Virus record (IMG/VR): IMGVR_UViG_3300036845_000175
Coordinates: 1-26,982 of that record
DNA length: 26,982 nt
DNA from: a virus
Reading direction: 5' to 3' (one strand)
The notes below the pieces were generated by a model. The model had not been told where the DNA came from. It did no database searches and saw only the letters and a list, made by a program, of their open reading frames with translations. This document shows, in pieces, positions 1 to 6,400 of the stretch. The first letter of the stretch is position 1. The number at the start of each line of letters is the position of its first letter. A program made the translations under genes and the position numbers.

Positions 1-164
1 AGCGGACGAAAACATCAACGATATCAGAGAGGTTAAGCAGCATTACTTTGTGATAGTTGTGTGACCTATCCTGCATTACGTGTGTGACGTAAGTCTAAAA
101 CCTCAATGAAAACAATATGTTACGTGTAATTATACAGGCCGGAACTGCAGAGTGCGCGCCACTG
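1..164. other. AT-richer non-coding left edge
   Basis: No convincing gene. The first 130 bases are clearly richer in A+T than the rest. The stretch lies beyond the 3' end of the leftward gene at 165-956 and contains the TTACGT inverted repeat listed separately. A rightward open frame from 117 is the antisense shadow of the leftward gene. Confidence 0.5.
76..92. promoter_or_regulatory. TTACGT inverted repeat with second half site
   Basis: TTACGT (76-81), a 5-base spacer and ACGTAA (87-92) form a perfect dyad. A further TTACGTGT lies at 120-127, 44 bp from the first. The shape suits a dimeric DNA-binding protein. No adjacent promoter could be assigned, so the operator role is inference. Confidence 0.3.
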
Positions 165-956
165 TTATCTCTGCAGCCCTCGTTCTCTGCCTTGTTTGGT
201 GTTGAGCATGAGTTTTGCTGCGTTGCGTCTTGTTTCGAGATCATCGCTTTCCAATGCTCTGATGATGACCCCTTGAGCTTTATCGAGGGCTTTGCTCAGG
301 GTTTCGGAGGTTCGGGCTCTCCAGATCCGTTTGACGTCGACGAGCTGCTTAGCGGCTGCGCTGGGCTTGCGTGAGGTCAATTGATCGCCGGGCAGCATCT
401 GGTCAGCGATCTGGTTCAGCCTCAGGGCCACCATACGCCTACGGTGGCTGACAGCGAGGGCTTGGCTGCGATAGACGCGCTTTGCTTTGCCTCGCCAGCT
501 CTCTGGCGTCTTGAGGCGCAGGGGCGTTGTGCTTTCGATCTTGGCGATCAATTCATCGAGCGCCTTGTCCTTGGCTGTGTGTCGTTCAGCGCGGCCAAAG
601 CCGTATTTCGAGCGGTGCTTGATATTCATGGCCGTGCAGCATCGAGGGCACAATGGGCGCGCATCGATGAAGTAGAGCATGACCGCGAGCTTGGCGCAGG
701 CTGGGCAGACGAAGTAGCTCCAGCCGCCGCCGTGCTTCAGGTGCGTGTGGGCGACGTTGAACACCCTCTCCTTGCCGTCTGGGCATGGCACGACGGCGAA
801 CGTCCTTGCTGGGTCGATGACGCCCGTGGCGCGGAAGCGGCAGACGCGCATTTTCTCGAACTGATCGAAAAAGCGTCTTTGGCCTGCATCTTCGCGGCGC
901 TGGGGCATGCCTTTGAGGCTAGCAAAATCTAACCTCGCGGTGAAGCTTGCGGCCAT
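165..956 (-). CDS. Zinc-ribbon protein of unknown function
   Basis: A 263-residue protein with a zinc-ribbon-like knuckle pair: Cys84-x2-Cys87 and Cys103-x2-Cys106 (another Cys at 107), 16 residues apart. The C-terminal half is rich in Arg, Lys and Ala and predicted helical. This suggests a nucleic-acid-binding protein, but I recognise no named family. It is divergent from the HTH gene at 1002, and the two starts are only 45 bp apart, so promoters must overlap. The start is uncertain: no clear ribosome site precedes the ATG at 956, and an internal ATG at 908 is possible. Confidence 0.7.
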   Translation of the reverse strand: MAASFTARLDFASLKGMPQRREDAGQRRFFDQFEKMRVCRFRATGVIDPARTFAVVPCPDGKERVFNVAHTHLKHGGGWSYFVCPACAKLAVMLYFIDARPLCPRCCTAMNIKHRSKYGFGRAERHTAKDKALDELIAKIESTTPLRLKTPESWRGKAKRVYRSQALAVSHRRRMVALRLNQIADQMLPGDQLTSRKPSAAAKQLVDVKRIWRARTSETLSKALDKAQGVIIRALESDDLETRRNAAKLMLNTKQGRERGLQR

Positions 957-1001
957 GCCATCTTGTTGTGTAACGTCGTTGACATCTTAAGGAGGGACGG
1001 G

Positions 1002-1250
1002 ATGGCCGATCGTGGCGCGCTGCAGACCACACGCAGCTACCTGTTCATCGATAAGCACCCGGTGATCGATGAAATCCGCATGCTGATGAAAGACACGGGC
1101 TACTCGCGCAAAGACCTCGCTGAAGCCTCCGGCGTCTCACCCTCGACCTTGCGCGCTTGGGACCTCGGCCAAACCACCCGGCCCCAAGCGCCAACCCTCA
1201 ATGCGGTGGCGCGCGTGTTCGGCAAACGCCTGGGGCTCGTCGACCTATGA
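1002..1250 (+). CDS. Small XRE-family HTH protein
   Basis: An 82-residue protein with a helix-turn-helix at about residues 34-60: YSRKDLAEASGVSPSTLRAW, followed by a short stretch ending LGLVDL. An ATG at 1002 sits 6 bases after a textbook AAGGAGG (989-995), so I prefer it to the upstream TTG at 963. First gene of a rightward operon: the next gene starts in an ATGA overlap. It probably acts as a DNA-binding regulator, but the target is unknown. Its upstream gap is the 45-bp divergent interval shared with the zinc-ribbon gene. Confidence 0.8.
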   Translation: MADRGALQTTRSYLFIDKHPVIDEIRMLMKDTGYSRKDLAEASGVSPSTLRAWDLGQTTRPQAPTLNAVARVFGKRLGLVDL

Positions 1251-1678
1251 CCTTACTCATCACCCTGACCATCGATGAAGGCGACGGCGCTGAGCTGATC
1301 GGCCTCTTGGCCAAGGCGCTCGGCCGCCATGAACTCGGCATCATCGATTTCAAGCTGCAGGCGATCAAACCCGCTGGCCCGATCTTCGCCCCCGATCCAC
1401 GCAATCCCCAGCGCATCAGCGCCAAGCCCGGCCTCACGCCAACCGGAAGACCCCGCAAAGCAACCGGCGGCGAACGGTTCAAAGTCCTGCGCCTGAGCCT
1501 TGCGGATGGGCCCATGTCCTTTAGCCAAATGCGCGCGGCCCTGGTGAAAGCTGGCTTCGCCTCGACCGGCCTCGGCAGCGCCATCACCCAATGGGTCAAG
1601 TTCGGCCTGATCGAGCGAACAGGCCATGGCGAATATCGGCTGAAGAAGGCTGACGATGCAGGCCGCGCGCCACCGTGA
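1247..1678 (+). CDS. Probable winged-helix protein
   Basis: A 143-residue protein, start ATG inside an ATGA overlap with the upstream HTH gene. The N-terminal 45 residues look alpha/beta (TLLITLTIDEGDGAELIGLL). A Pro-rich linker follows (about 45-80). The C-terminal 60 residues read as a winged helix: ERFKVLRLSLADGPMSFSQM, an ITQWVKFGLIERTG recognition region and a wing ending in GEYRL. It probably regulates transcription together with its two HTH neighbours. Family assignment is by pattern only. Confidence 0.65.
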   Translation: MTLLITLTIDEGDGAELIGLLAKALGRHELGIIDFKLQAIKPAGPIFAPDPRNPQRISAKPGLTPTGRPRKATGGERFKVLRLSLADGPMSFSQMRAALVKAGFASTGLGSAITQWVKFGLIERTGHGEYRLKKADDAGRAPP

Positions 1679-1986
1679 CGCAAAGGAAAAAACCTGGGCC
1701 GCCCGCCGAGGTGACCCACTACCTGAGAGAATGGCGGCTGCATAAAAAAATGAGCCAAGTGGTCCTGGGGAAGAAAGCGGGCGCGCACGGGCCCGCGATC
1801 GCCCGCATGGAAAAGAAAACCTACGGCCTGTCGTTCAAGTGGGCCGTCAGGCTCGCCGCCGCGCTTGAGATCAGCGTTGACCAGCTCGCTGCGCCGCCCG
1901 AGCAAGCGGCGATCGTCATCGAGCAACGGCTGATCGAGATGGAGCGCCGCATCCTCGCCGCCATCGAACAAAGCTATGACCCCTGA
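1675..1986 (+). CDS. XRE-family HTH protein
   Basis: A 103-residue protein starting at a GTG that overlaps the previous stop (GTGA). The HTH_3-type motif covers about residues 17-60: LREWRLHKKMSQVVLGKKAG, IARMEKKTYGLS, then WAVRLAAALEISVDQL. A C-terminal helix (about 78-100) could mediate dimerisation. Third member of a three-gene run of small DNA-binding proteins; which of them, if any, is the lysogeny repressor cannot be told from sequence alone. Confidence 0.8.
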   Translation: MTQRKKPGPPAEVTHYLREWRLHKKMSQVVLGKKAGAHGPAIARMEKKTYGLSFKWAVRLAAALEISVDQLAAPPEQAAIVIEQRLIEMERRILAAIEQSYDP

Positions 1987-2042
1987 CAAAGCAACGCATT
2001 TATGCCAGAGAAAGGCGGCGCGGCCTCGATGAGGGATTGAGC

Positions 2043-2288
2043 ATGCGGGTCAGGATATGGCTGCTTGGGGCTCTCGTCGCATTGTCCCCCGCCATGGGCG
2101 TGGCGGCGGGCTCCTCGGCGATCGTCGTGGCGACGTGTGGCGGCGTGACCATGGCGGCGGGCTACCTGAATTACGTCACCATCGACACCAATGGCCTGGA
2201 GTGCGCGGCCCCGTCATCGAGCACGCTGAGCGCGCCTGAGGAGACGCCGCCACCCGCGAAGCGGCATCGAAAGGAGCCGAAACGATGA
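2043..2288 (+). CDS. Small secreted protein, ID-x-NG-x-x-C module
   Basis: An 81-residue protein with a signal peptide (about residues 1-22: MRVRIWLLGALVALSPAMG, then VAAG). The mature part carries VATCGG, then YVTIDTNGLEC, which matches the N-terminal module of the next gene (VAACGS, then YPTIDVNGRLC). The C-terminus is a charged Pro/Lys/Arg tail. The ATG at 2043 follows GAGGG at 2030-2034 and is preferred to the TTG at 2037. It ends in an ATGA overlap with the glycine-rich gene, so the two are translated together. Exported, function unknown; perhaps a lysogenic-conversion gene. Confidence 0.7.
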   Translation: MRVRIWLLGALVALSPAMGVAAGSSAIVVATCGGVTMAAGYLNYVTIDTNGLECAAPSSSTLSAPEETPPPAKRHRKEPKR

Positions 2289-3415
2289 GACGCCTCCTCC
2301 TCGCCGCGCTGCTGGCTTCCGTCGCCTTCCCGGCCCACGCCCAACAGGCGCGGGTCGTCGCCGCCTGCGGTTCGCTCGCGCCATTCGGCCCGACCCCGGC
2401 GGGCGGACAGGCCTACCCCACCATCGACGTCAACGGGCGGCTGTGCCTGTCAGGCGGCGGCGGCGGCGGCGCGCATATTCAGAACGTCATCACCGTCACC
2501 CTGGCGATGTCGCCCTACACATACACGCCAACGACGGGGATGGTGACGGTCAGAGTGGCCTGCGCTGGCGCGGGCGGCGGCGGCGGTTCGGGAGCCGTAA
2601 CCGTATCAGGGACCGGCGTTAGCGGCGGCGCAGGCGGCGGCGGGGCCGCAGCTTTCGATGTCCTCTATAGCGCCGCTCAGGTTCTGCCATCGGTGCCCGT
2701 CACCATTGCTGCGGGCGGCGCGGCCGGTGTTGCGCCTCCGGCGGGGAGCGCGGCTGCTGGCGGCAATGGCGGCGGCGGGACAGGCTTCACCAGTTTTGGC
2801 GCACTGGGGAGGCTGTACCCGGGCGGCGGCGGGGCTGGCGGGCAATCCGCCGCCAATGCTGGCGCAGGCGGCTCGGCTGGCTACAACGGCGGCGGCGGCA
2901 ATGGTTCAGGATCAACCAATGGCGCGGCGGGTGCAGTTGGCGGCGTGACCGCCTCTGGCGCTAACGCCACGACCAATTTCCAATACGGGTTGGGCGGCAG
3001 CGGCGCTCCCGGCGCCAATTCGGCTGGCGGCAACCCCGGCGGCTGGGGATCGGTTAACGGCGGCGGCGGCAGCGGCGGCGGCATAGCCCCCAACGCCGCT
3101 ACGGGCTCCGGCGGCGTGGGCGGCAAGGTCTTCATAACATCCAATGCCGTCTTTGGCGGCAATGTCGGCGCGAATGGTGGAGGCGCGGGCGGCGCGGGCC
3201 TCAGTTTGGGAACGACCGGCGGCGGCCCCGCGAGCAGCGGCGGCGGCGGCGGCGGCTCATCGGGCGCGATCGGTACGGCGAGCGGCGCAGGAGGCGCAGG
3301 CGTCTATGGTTCTGGCGGGGGCGGCGGCGCTTCGACCCTGACCACCAACACGGCGCAAGCCGGGGCGGGCGGCGCTGGCGGCGATGGCGTGTGCATCTTG
3401 ACGGAAAACTTTTGA
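2285..3415 (+). CDS. Secreted glycine-rich protein
   Basis: A 376-residue protein: signal peptide (MRRLLLAALLASVAFPAHA, cleavage after about residue 19), the VVAACGS to TIDVNGRLC module (about 24-56), a Gly run, then a segment resembling the phage glycine-rich domain (TVTLAMSPYTYTPTTGMVTV at about 70-90). About 280 residues of Gly/Ala/Ser-rich repeats follow, with GGGG runs every 10-25 residues. Gly-rich domains of this kind occur in phage tail and fibre proteins, but a signal peptide is odd for a virion part and points to export by the lysogen. The extreme Gly codon density makes antisense frames open by chance. Confidence 0.75.
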   Translation: MRRLLLAALLASVAFPAHAQQARVVAACGSLAPFGPTPAGGQAYPTIDVNGRLCLSGGGGGGAHIQNVITVTLAMSPYTYTPTTGMVTVRVACAGAGGGGGSGAVTVSGTGVSGGAGGGGAAAFDVLYSAAQVLPSVPVTIAAGGAAGVAPPAGSAAAGGNGGGGTGFTSFGALGRLYPGGGGAGGQSAANAGAGGSAGYNGGGGNGSGSTNGAAGAVGGVTASGANATTNFQYGLGGSGAPGANSAGGNPGGWGSVNGGGGSGGGIAPNAATGSGGVGGKVFITSNAVFGGNVGANGGGAGGAGLSLGTTGGGPASSGGGGGGSSGAIGTASGAGGAGVYGSGGGGGASTLTTNTAQAGAGGAGGDGVCILTENF

Positions 3416-3639
3416 CCGCTGCAGAACTGAAAGCCGCCAGGGAAGAACTGGGCATGACCCAGGACGAGCTGGCCACGATCCTGGGCGCTGACCTGCGCAC
3501 CGTCAAAGGCTGGGAGCATGGCGAACGCAATGGCCTGCCCGCGCCCATCCCCCAGCCCGTGGCGATCCTGATGACCATCGCCGTGCGCTACCCAGCCGTC
3601 TGGCGAACGATAAAAAAAATGGCCCCGAAGGGCCATTAA
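3412..3639 (+). CDS. Small XRE-family HTH protein
   Basis: A 75-residue protein with a compact HTH: LKAAREELGMTQDELATILG, then LRTVKGWEHG and a C-terminal helix (VAILMTIAVRYPAVWRTIKK). The motif resembles antitoxin-like and phage XRE proteins of the NadS/HigA type. I chose the TTG at 3412 because it overlaps the upstream stop as TTGA, in line with the ATGA/GTGA pattern nearby; an in-frame GTG at 3391 is the alternative. Its 3' end runs into the terminator hairpin at 3618-3637 and overlaps the leftward gene 3636-3770 tail to tail. No toxin partner is evident beside it. Confidence 0.75.
   Translation: MTAAELKAAREELGMTQDELATILGADLRTVKGWEHGERNGLPAPIPQPVAILMTIAVRYPAVWRTIKKMAPKGH
3618..3637 (-). 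terminator. Rho-independent terminator of the leftward micro-operon
   Basis: AATGGCCC (3618-3625), loop CGAA, GGGCCATT (3630-3637): a perfect 8-bp stem with a tetraloop. On the minus strand it is followed by a run of eight U (plus-strand A run 3612-3619, partly shared with the stem). It lies at the stop codon of the 44-residue gene, as expected for the end of that unit. On the plus strand only a weak pyrimidine stretch follows, so it is mainly leftward. Confidence 0.8.
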
Positions 3640-3770
3640 TCTGTCTCTGTGACGAGCATCCGGATCAAAGCGTCCAGATGCTCCAGGATCAAAGGCGGCG
3701 CGCCCGCCGCCTTCAGATCCGAGCGCGCCCGGCGCAACAACGCCAAAGCCCGCTTGAGCCGAAACATCAT
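3636..3770 (-). CDS. 44-residue Arg/Leu-rich protein
   Basis: Starts MMFRLKRALALLRRARSDLK and ends MLVTETD: a basic amphipathic N-terminal half and a hydrophobic second half (PPLILEHLDALIRML). An AGGAG (3778-3782 on the plus strand, read leftward) sits 7 bases before the ATG at 3770, a good ribosome site. It closes at a strong terminator. Its first ATG overlaps the stop of the preceding 22-residue frame. The ribosome site plus terminator make it a credible gene despite its length. Function unknown; the basic helix could bind nucleic acid or membrane. Confidence 0.6.
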   Translation of the reverse strand: MMFRLKRALALLRRARSDLKAAGAPPLILEHLDALIRMLVTETD

Positions 3771-3835
3771 GGGCTCACTCCTGGATCGAGCCGCTCGAAC
3801 ACCGCGCGATTAAACGCGGCTTCGAACCACGCCAT
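3767..3835 (-). CDS. 22-residue open frame between two small genes
   Basis: MAWFEAAFNRAVFERLDPGV plus two residues (SP). Its ATG directly follows the stop of the Cys-rich peptide gene, and its stop overlaps the ATG of the 44-residue gene (ATGA). There is no separate ribosome site, so it would need translational coupling. It may be a real micro-protein or only a leader that couples its neighbours. Confidence 0.3.
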   Translation of the reverse strand: MAWFEAAFNRAVFERLDPGVSP

Positions 3836-3955
3836 TCAGAAGCAGTTGGTGTAGCACTGGTTGCCGTAGCAGCTCGTCGTGCAGCTCGTGGCGTAAGCCT
3901 CCGTGGCGGCGAACGAAGCGAGGGCCAGAAGCGCTGCGACAATAAGGGTTTTCAT
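3836..3955 (-). CDS. Secreted four-cysteine micropeptide
   Basis: A 39-residue protein: signal peptide MKTLIVAALLALASFAATEA, then a 19-residue mature part with Cys25, Cys29, Cys34 and Cys38 in a C-x3-C-x4-C-x3-C pattern. The pattern suits two disulfides and export to the periplasm. There is no lipobox Cys at the cleavage site, so it is not an entericidin-type lipoprotein. A GGAG lies 8 bases before the ATG. First gene of the leftward unit that ends at 3618. It diverges from the gene at 4044 across an 88-bp interval with strong inverted repeats. Function unknown; an exported lysogeny factor or antimicrobial-like peptide are guesses. Confidence 0.65.
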   Translation of the reverse strand: MKTLIVAALLALASFAATEAYATSCTTSCYGNQCYTNCF

Positions 3956-4010
3956 GCGTTATACTCCAGGTGAGACAGACACAATGTCTTGTCTTCCGCA
4001 ATGCCAGATA

Positions 4011-4037
4011 GGGGGCATAATGCCCCCTTACAAGGGG
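4011..4037 (+). promoter_or_regulatory. Two overlapping inverted repeats over a ribosome site
   Basis: GGGGGCAT, A, ATGCCCCC (4011-4027) is a perfect 17-base dyad. Its C run also pairs with the following AAGGGG: CCCCTT (4024-4029) and AAGGGG (4032-4037). AAGGGG is the likely ribosome site for the ATG at 4044. In RNA only one hairpin can form at a time, so this may be a switch. It could equally be a DNA operator in the divergent interval 3956-4043. Confidence 0.4.
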
Positions 4038-4043
4038 TCTGAA

Positions 4044-4289
4044 ATGGATGAATTGAAAGAAACCGTGGACACCCTGATCGACCTGGACGAGCCCGAAGCG
4101 CTCCTGGAGACGCTGAAACGCGCCGCGCAACGCAAGAAAGGCGATCGCTGGGCCAAACTCGCCGAGGCGCTTGGCTGCGCGCAGGCCAAGCTCGCCGACA
4201 CGGACCCGAGGAAAGATCAGCCCAACCAGGACCTGAAGCTGGACCCAACGGCCGAGCCGGTGACAGATGTGACAGGTTCTCCGGTTTAG
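4044..4289 (+). CDS. Small acidic-helical protein, unknown
   Basis: An 81-residue protein starting MDELKETVDTLIDLDEPEAL. The first 55 residues are predicted helical with alternating acidic and basic patches (LKRAAQRKKGDRWAKLAEAL). The last 25 are disordered and Pro/Asp-rich. The ATG at 4044 lies 6 bases after AAGGGG; the frame is open further upstream but without codon character. No family recognised. Its ribosome site lies within the alternative hairpins at 4011-4037. Confidence 0.65.
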   Translation: MDELKETVDTLIDLDEPEALLETLKRAAQRKKGDRWAKLAEALGCAQAKLADTDPRKDQPNQDLKLDPTAEPVTDVTGSPV

Positions 4290-4335
4290 GACGTCGGAAC
4301 CGTTCTCCTATTGTGCCGTTTTTGTGCTACAGGCG

Positions 4336-4365
4336 TTGATCAGTTCCAACCCAGGAGCTGATCAA
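4336..4365 (+). promoter_or_regulatory. Hairpin with the ribosome site in its loop
   Basis: TTGATCAG (4336-4343) and CTGATCAA (4358-4365) are perfect complements around a 14-base loop holding AGGAG (4353-4357), and the ATG follows at once at 4366. In the mRNA the stem would hold the ribosome site in a loop and the start codon at the stem base. A protein-bound translational operator or a DNA operator are both possible. Confidence 0.45.
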
Positions 4366-4863
4366 ATGCCCAACGGACACCCGCAGCAATCCGCCAGACC
4401 CGCCGCATCCCCCGCGCCAGCGCCCAAGCCTGAAGCGGCCAAGCCTGAAGCGGCCAAGTCTGAACCGCCGCTGCCGATCGGGGCCAAGCCCACCGATCCC
4501 AAAGACCCGCAAGCGGCCAAGTTCGATCCAAAGAGCGTCCCACCGCTCTGGAACGACCCCAAGAAGGCCAAAGAAGCCCGCCCAGCCCCCGAATGGAACA
4601 TCAAGCCCGCCATTGACCCCCTGGCCGAAAAGCCGCCAGCGGGCTTTACTGGCGACGGCATGACCATCGCCGATGAACAACGCGCCCGCTCAGCCTGGAT
4701 CGAAGCCCACGGCATGGCCGCCTACGAGAAAGAAGTCGACGACCGCCCCGACGACGAGCGGCCCACGTTCGACCCGCACGCCCTCGCCGGAGGCGGCGCG
4801 TTCGTCACCGCAGGCGCGCAAAAGCAAGTGCCGGGCGTCACCCCGCCAACCAAACGGAGCTGA
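4366..4863 (+). CDS. Pro/Ala/Lys-rich low-complexity protein
   Basis: A 165-residue protein. Residues 1-90 are disordered, with repeats of the form PKPEAAKPEAAKSEPPLP and several DPK segments. Residues 95-150 look more ordered (GDGMTIADEQRARSAWIEAH, then GMAAYEKEVDDRPDDERPTF). The ATG at 4366 follows AGGAG by 8 bases and is preferred over an upstream in-frame start at 4324. First of three rightward genes (to 5874) with similar Pro/Ala bias, like the virion proteins at the right of the window. Possibly a scaffold or virion-associated protein, but there is no direct evidence. Confidence 0.65.
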   Translation: MPNGHPQQSARPAASPAPAPKPEAAKPEAAKSEPPLPIGAKPTDPKDPQAAKFDPKSVPPLWNDPKKAKEARPAPEWNIKPAIDPLAEKPPAGFTGDGMTIADEQRARSAWIEAHGMAAYEKEVDDRPDDERPTFDPHALAGGGAFVTAGAQKQVPGVTPPTKRS

Positions 4864-4865
4864 CG

Positions 4866-5099
4866 ATGGGATACACAATCCTCGACATGCAGCGCGACAC
4901 CCTGCTCGCCTGCAACAAGGCCCTGGCCGACAACAGCAAGAAGGAGATCACGACCGGCCTGGGCGAAATCATCGCCGAGTATGGCGATTTGCCAGAGCCG
5001 CCCAACGCCGCCGCCGTCCTGACCAAGCTGAACGAAAAAACCGCCGCCGCGCTCGCGAAACACGCCGACCAGAAGGAAGCCAAGGATGGGCCTCACTGA
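4866..5099 (+). CDS. Small helical protein, unknown
   Basis: A 77-residue protein, starting 2 bases after the preceding stop. Predicted mostly helical: MGYTILDMQRDTLLACNKAL and NAAAVLTKLNEKTAAALAKH, joined by a short Pro-containing turn. It overlaps the next gene's start by 14 bases. Size, helicity and position between two low-complexity proteins would suit a small virion or accessory protein. No motif recognised. Confidence 0.6.
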   Translation: MGYTILDMQRDTLLACNKALADNSKKEITTGLGEIIAEYGDLPEPPNAAAVLTKLNEKTAAALAKHADQKEAKDGPH

Positions 5100-5874
5100 C
5101 CAGACCCAGCCCCTGCCCTGGGGGAACTCGCAAAACGGCCAAAACCAGCTCCCGCCCGGCTACGGCGGCACAAGCTGGCTCAATTATCTGGCCTCGATGT
5201 TCGGCCCAGGACAGGCGCAGGCGGGCGGCGTCGACGCCCAAGGCAGACCCGCCGACGCCATCGCCGCGCTCAGGGCTGGCGGAACGCCCCCAGTCGACCC
5301 AAACGCCGTCAACAGCGCCATCGCCCCCAACGCCAACCCGGTCGGGCCGCCGCCGCCTGGACCGCCTGTTGGGCAAGGCATCCTGCCGCAGGCGCGCGGC
5401 CTCGCGAACCCATACCCAGGCCAAGGCGTCCTGCCGCAGGCCAGGGGCCTCGCTGTGCCGCCAGGACCCATGGCCCCAGGCAACACGATCCTGAACCCAG
5501 GAGCCGCCGTCGGCGCGAACCCAGCCGTCGCCGGAGGCACGACCGGCACGCCTCGAGCCGCGCCACAAGGCGCGGACAACCGCTTCGTCACCCTCGACCA
5601 GGGCCAGAACATAGACCCCACAGGCCGCAATCGCGGCGGCCCACAAGCGAGCGCGTTAAATTTGGCAGGCCTGTTCGGCGGCGGGCGGCCAGCCGCAGCC
5701 AACCCCAACGCCCCTGCGCCCAACGCGCAGCCGGTATCAGCCCTCAGACCCGTCCCCGGCCCGATGGCCAACGCGCCGATGCCGCCAACCATGCCTGCCG
5801 ATGTCCGCCGCCAGCGCGCCGCCCAACTGCCAAGCACCGCTGGAGGCTATGGCAACCCACGCCTCTGGGGCTAG
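5086..5874 (+). CDS. Pro/Ala/Gly-rich protein with an internal repeat
   Basis: A 262-residue protein. Residues 1-45 hold the only ordered-looking segment (PPGYGGTSWLNYLASMFGPG). The rest is disordered, rich in Pro, Ala, Asn and Gly. A 16-residue unit of the form GQG[IV]LPQARGLA-x(4)-G occurs twice in a row at about residues 96-128. Composition and the aromatic N-terminal helix recall the virion-block proteins at 17329-20400, so a structural role is plausible but unproven. It converges with the leftward gene at 5917 with 42 bp between stops and no clear terminator. Confidence 0.6.
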   Translation: MGLTDQTQPLPWGNSQNGQNQLPPGYGGTSWLNYLASMFGPGQAQAGGVDAQGRPADAIAALRAGGTPPVDPNAVNSAIAPNANPVGPPPPGPPVGQGILPQARGLANPYPGQGVLPQARGLAVPPGPMAPGNTILNPGAAVGANPAVAGGTTGTPRAAPQGADNRFVTLDQGQNIDPTGRNRGGPQASALNLAGLFGGGRPAAANPNAPAPNAQPVSALRPVPGPMANAPMPPTMPADVRRQRAAQLPSTAGGYGNPRLWG

Positions 5875-5916
5875 CGCCTGCAACCATCCCGGCGCTTCTC
5901 CAGCCCCAAGACCAAG

Positions 5917-6195
5917 TCACGCCGACCCCTTCGCCTGCCGCGTCACCGCCTTGAACACGCAATGGACGAGAAACTCAACCAAGCTGCGCTGCAGCGCCAG
6001 CTCCTTCTCGGCCTTGGCCTCCGACAACGTCCCCTTGGCCACCCACTTCGGATAGACCCGCTGCCGCAGCTCCAGCTCCCGCCGGGCGCAGCCCAGAAGG
6101 TCGTTCAGGTTCACGTCGTGCCACTGCATCGCCGGGTCGCTGATCCTCACGATCGGCGTGCGATGATCCGTTTCCTTCGGCCATTCCTTGACCAC
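5917..6195 (-). CDS. Conserved phage protein, unknown function
   Basis: A 92-residue protein containing RISDPAMQWHDVNLNDLLGC, then ARRELELRQRVYPKWVAKG and helical KELALQRSLVEFLVHCVFKA. I recall similar short proteins in alphaproteobacterial phages, with no assigned function. The GTG at 6195 is the best start in frame, but it lies inside the open frame of the upstream gene, overlapping it by 221 bases. Last gene of the leftward unit starting at 6646. Confidence 0.7.
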   Translation of the reverse strand: MVKEWPKETDHRTPIVRISDPAMQWHDVNLNDLLGCARRELELRQRVYPKWVAKGTLSEAKAEKELALQRSLVEFLVHCVFKAVTRQAKGSA

Positions 6196-6400
6196 TCTTT
6201 GGCCCCAGTTCGTCGTTGTAGAACCCGATTAGGGCGCGGCAGCAATCGCGCAACTGGATGATGTGCGTCGCCACCGTCCTCTGATCGCCCCGGTACGCAG
6301 CCTCGGCGATCGAGCGCCCATAGCTCTCCACCTTGCAGGCCGTATCGATGATCGCCTCGAACGCGCCATCACGCAGGACCAAGCGAAGCTCTGGCGACAA
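5975..6400 (-). CDS. Helical protein whose tail reads out of frame
   Basis: The frame opens at a TTG directly after the preceding stop (TAA TTG). Residues 1-67 look like a genuine helical protein: LRDGAFEAIIDTACKVESYG, then YRGDQRTVATHIIQLRDCCR and ALIGFYNDELGPKS. After that the frame turns into Gly/Ala/Arg-rich sequence that is the shadow of the gene at 5917-6195. The true product is therefore probably about 70 residues, with its stop lost, or was once joined to the next gene. A one-base indel near 6190-6205 would explain this. Confidence 0.5.
   Translation of the reverse strand: MSPELRLVLRDGAFEAIIDTACKVESYGRSIAEAAYRGDQRTVATHIIQLRDCCRALIGFYNDELGPKSGQGMAEGNGSSHADREDQRPGDAVARREPERPSGLRPAGAGAAAAGLSEVGGQGDVVGGQGREGAGAAAQLG

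Noticed and set aside
117-374. 85-codon rightward frame at the left edge.
   Set aside because: It is antisense to the zinc-ribbon gene and has no ribosome site or recognisable motif.
979-984. Exact TTGACA as a -35 box for the 1002 gene.
   Set aside because: A matching -10 would fall inside the coding region, after the ribosome site, so it cannot serve this gene.
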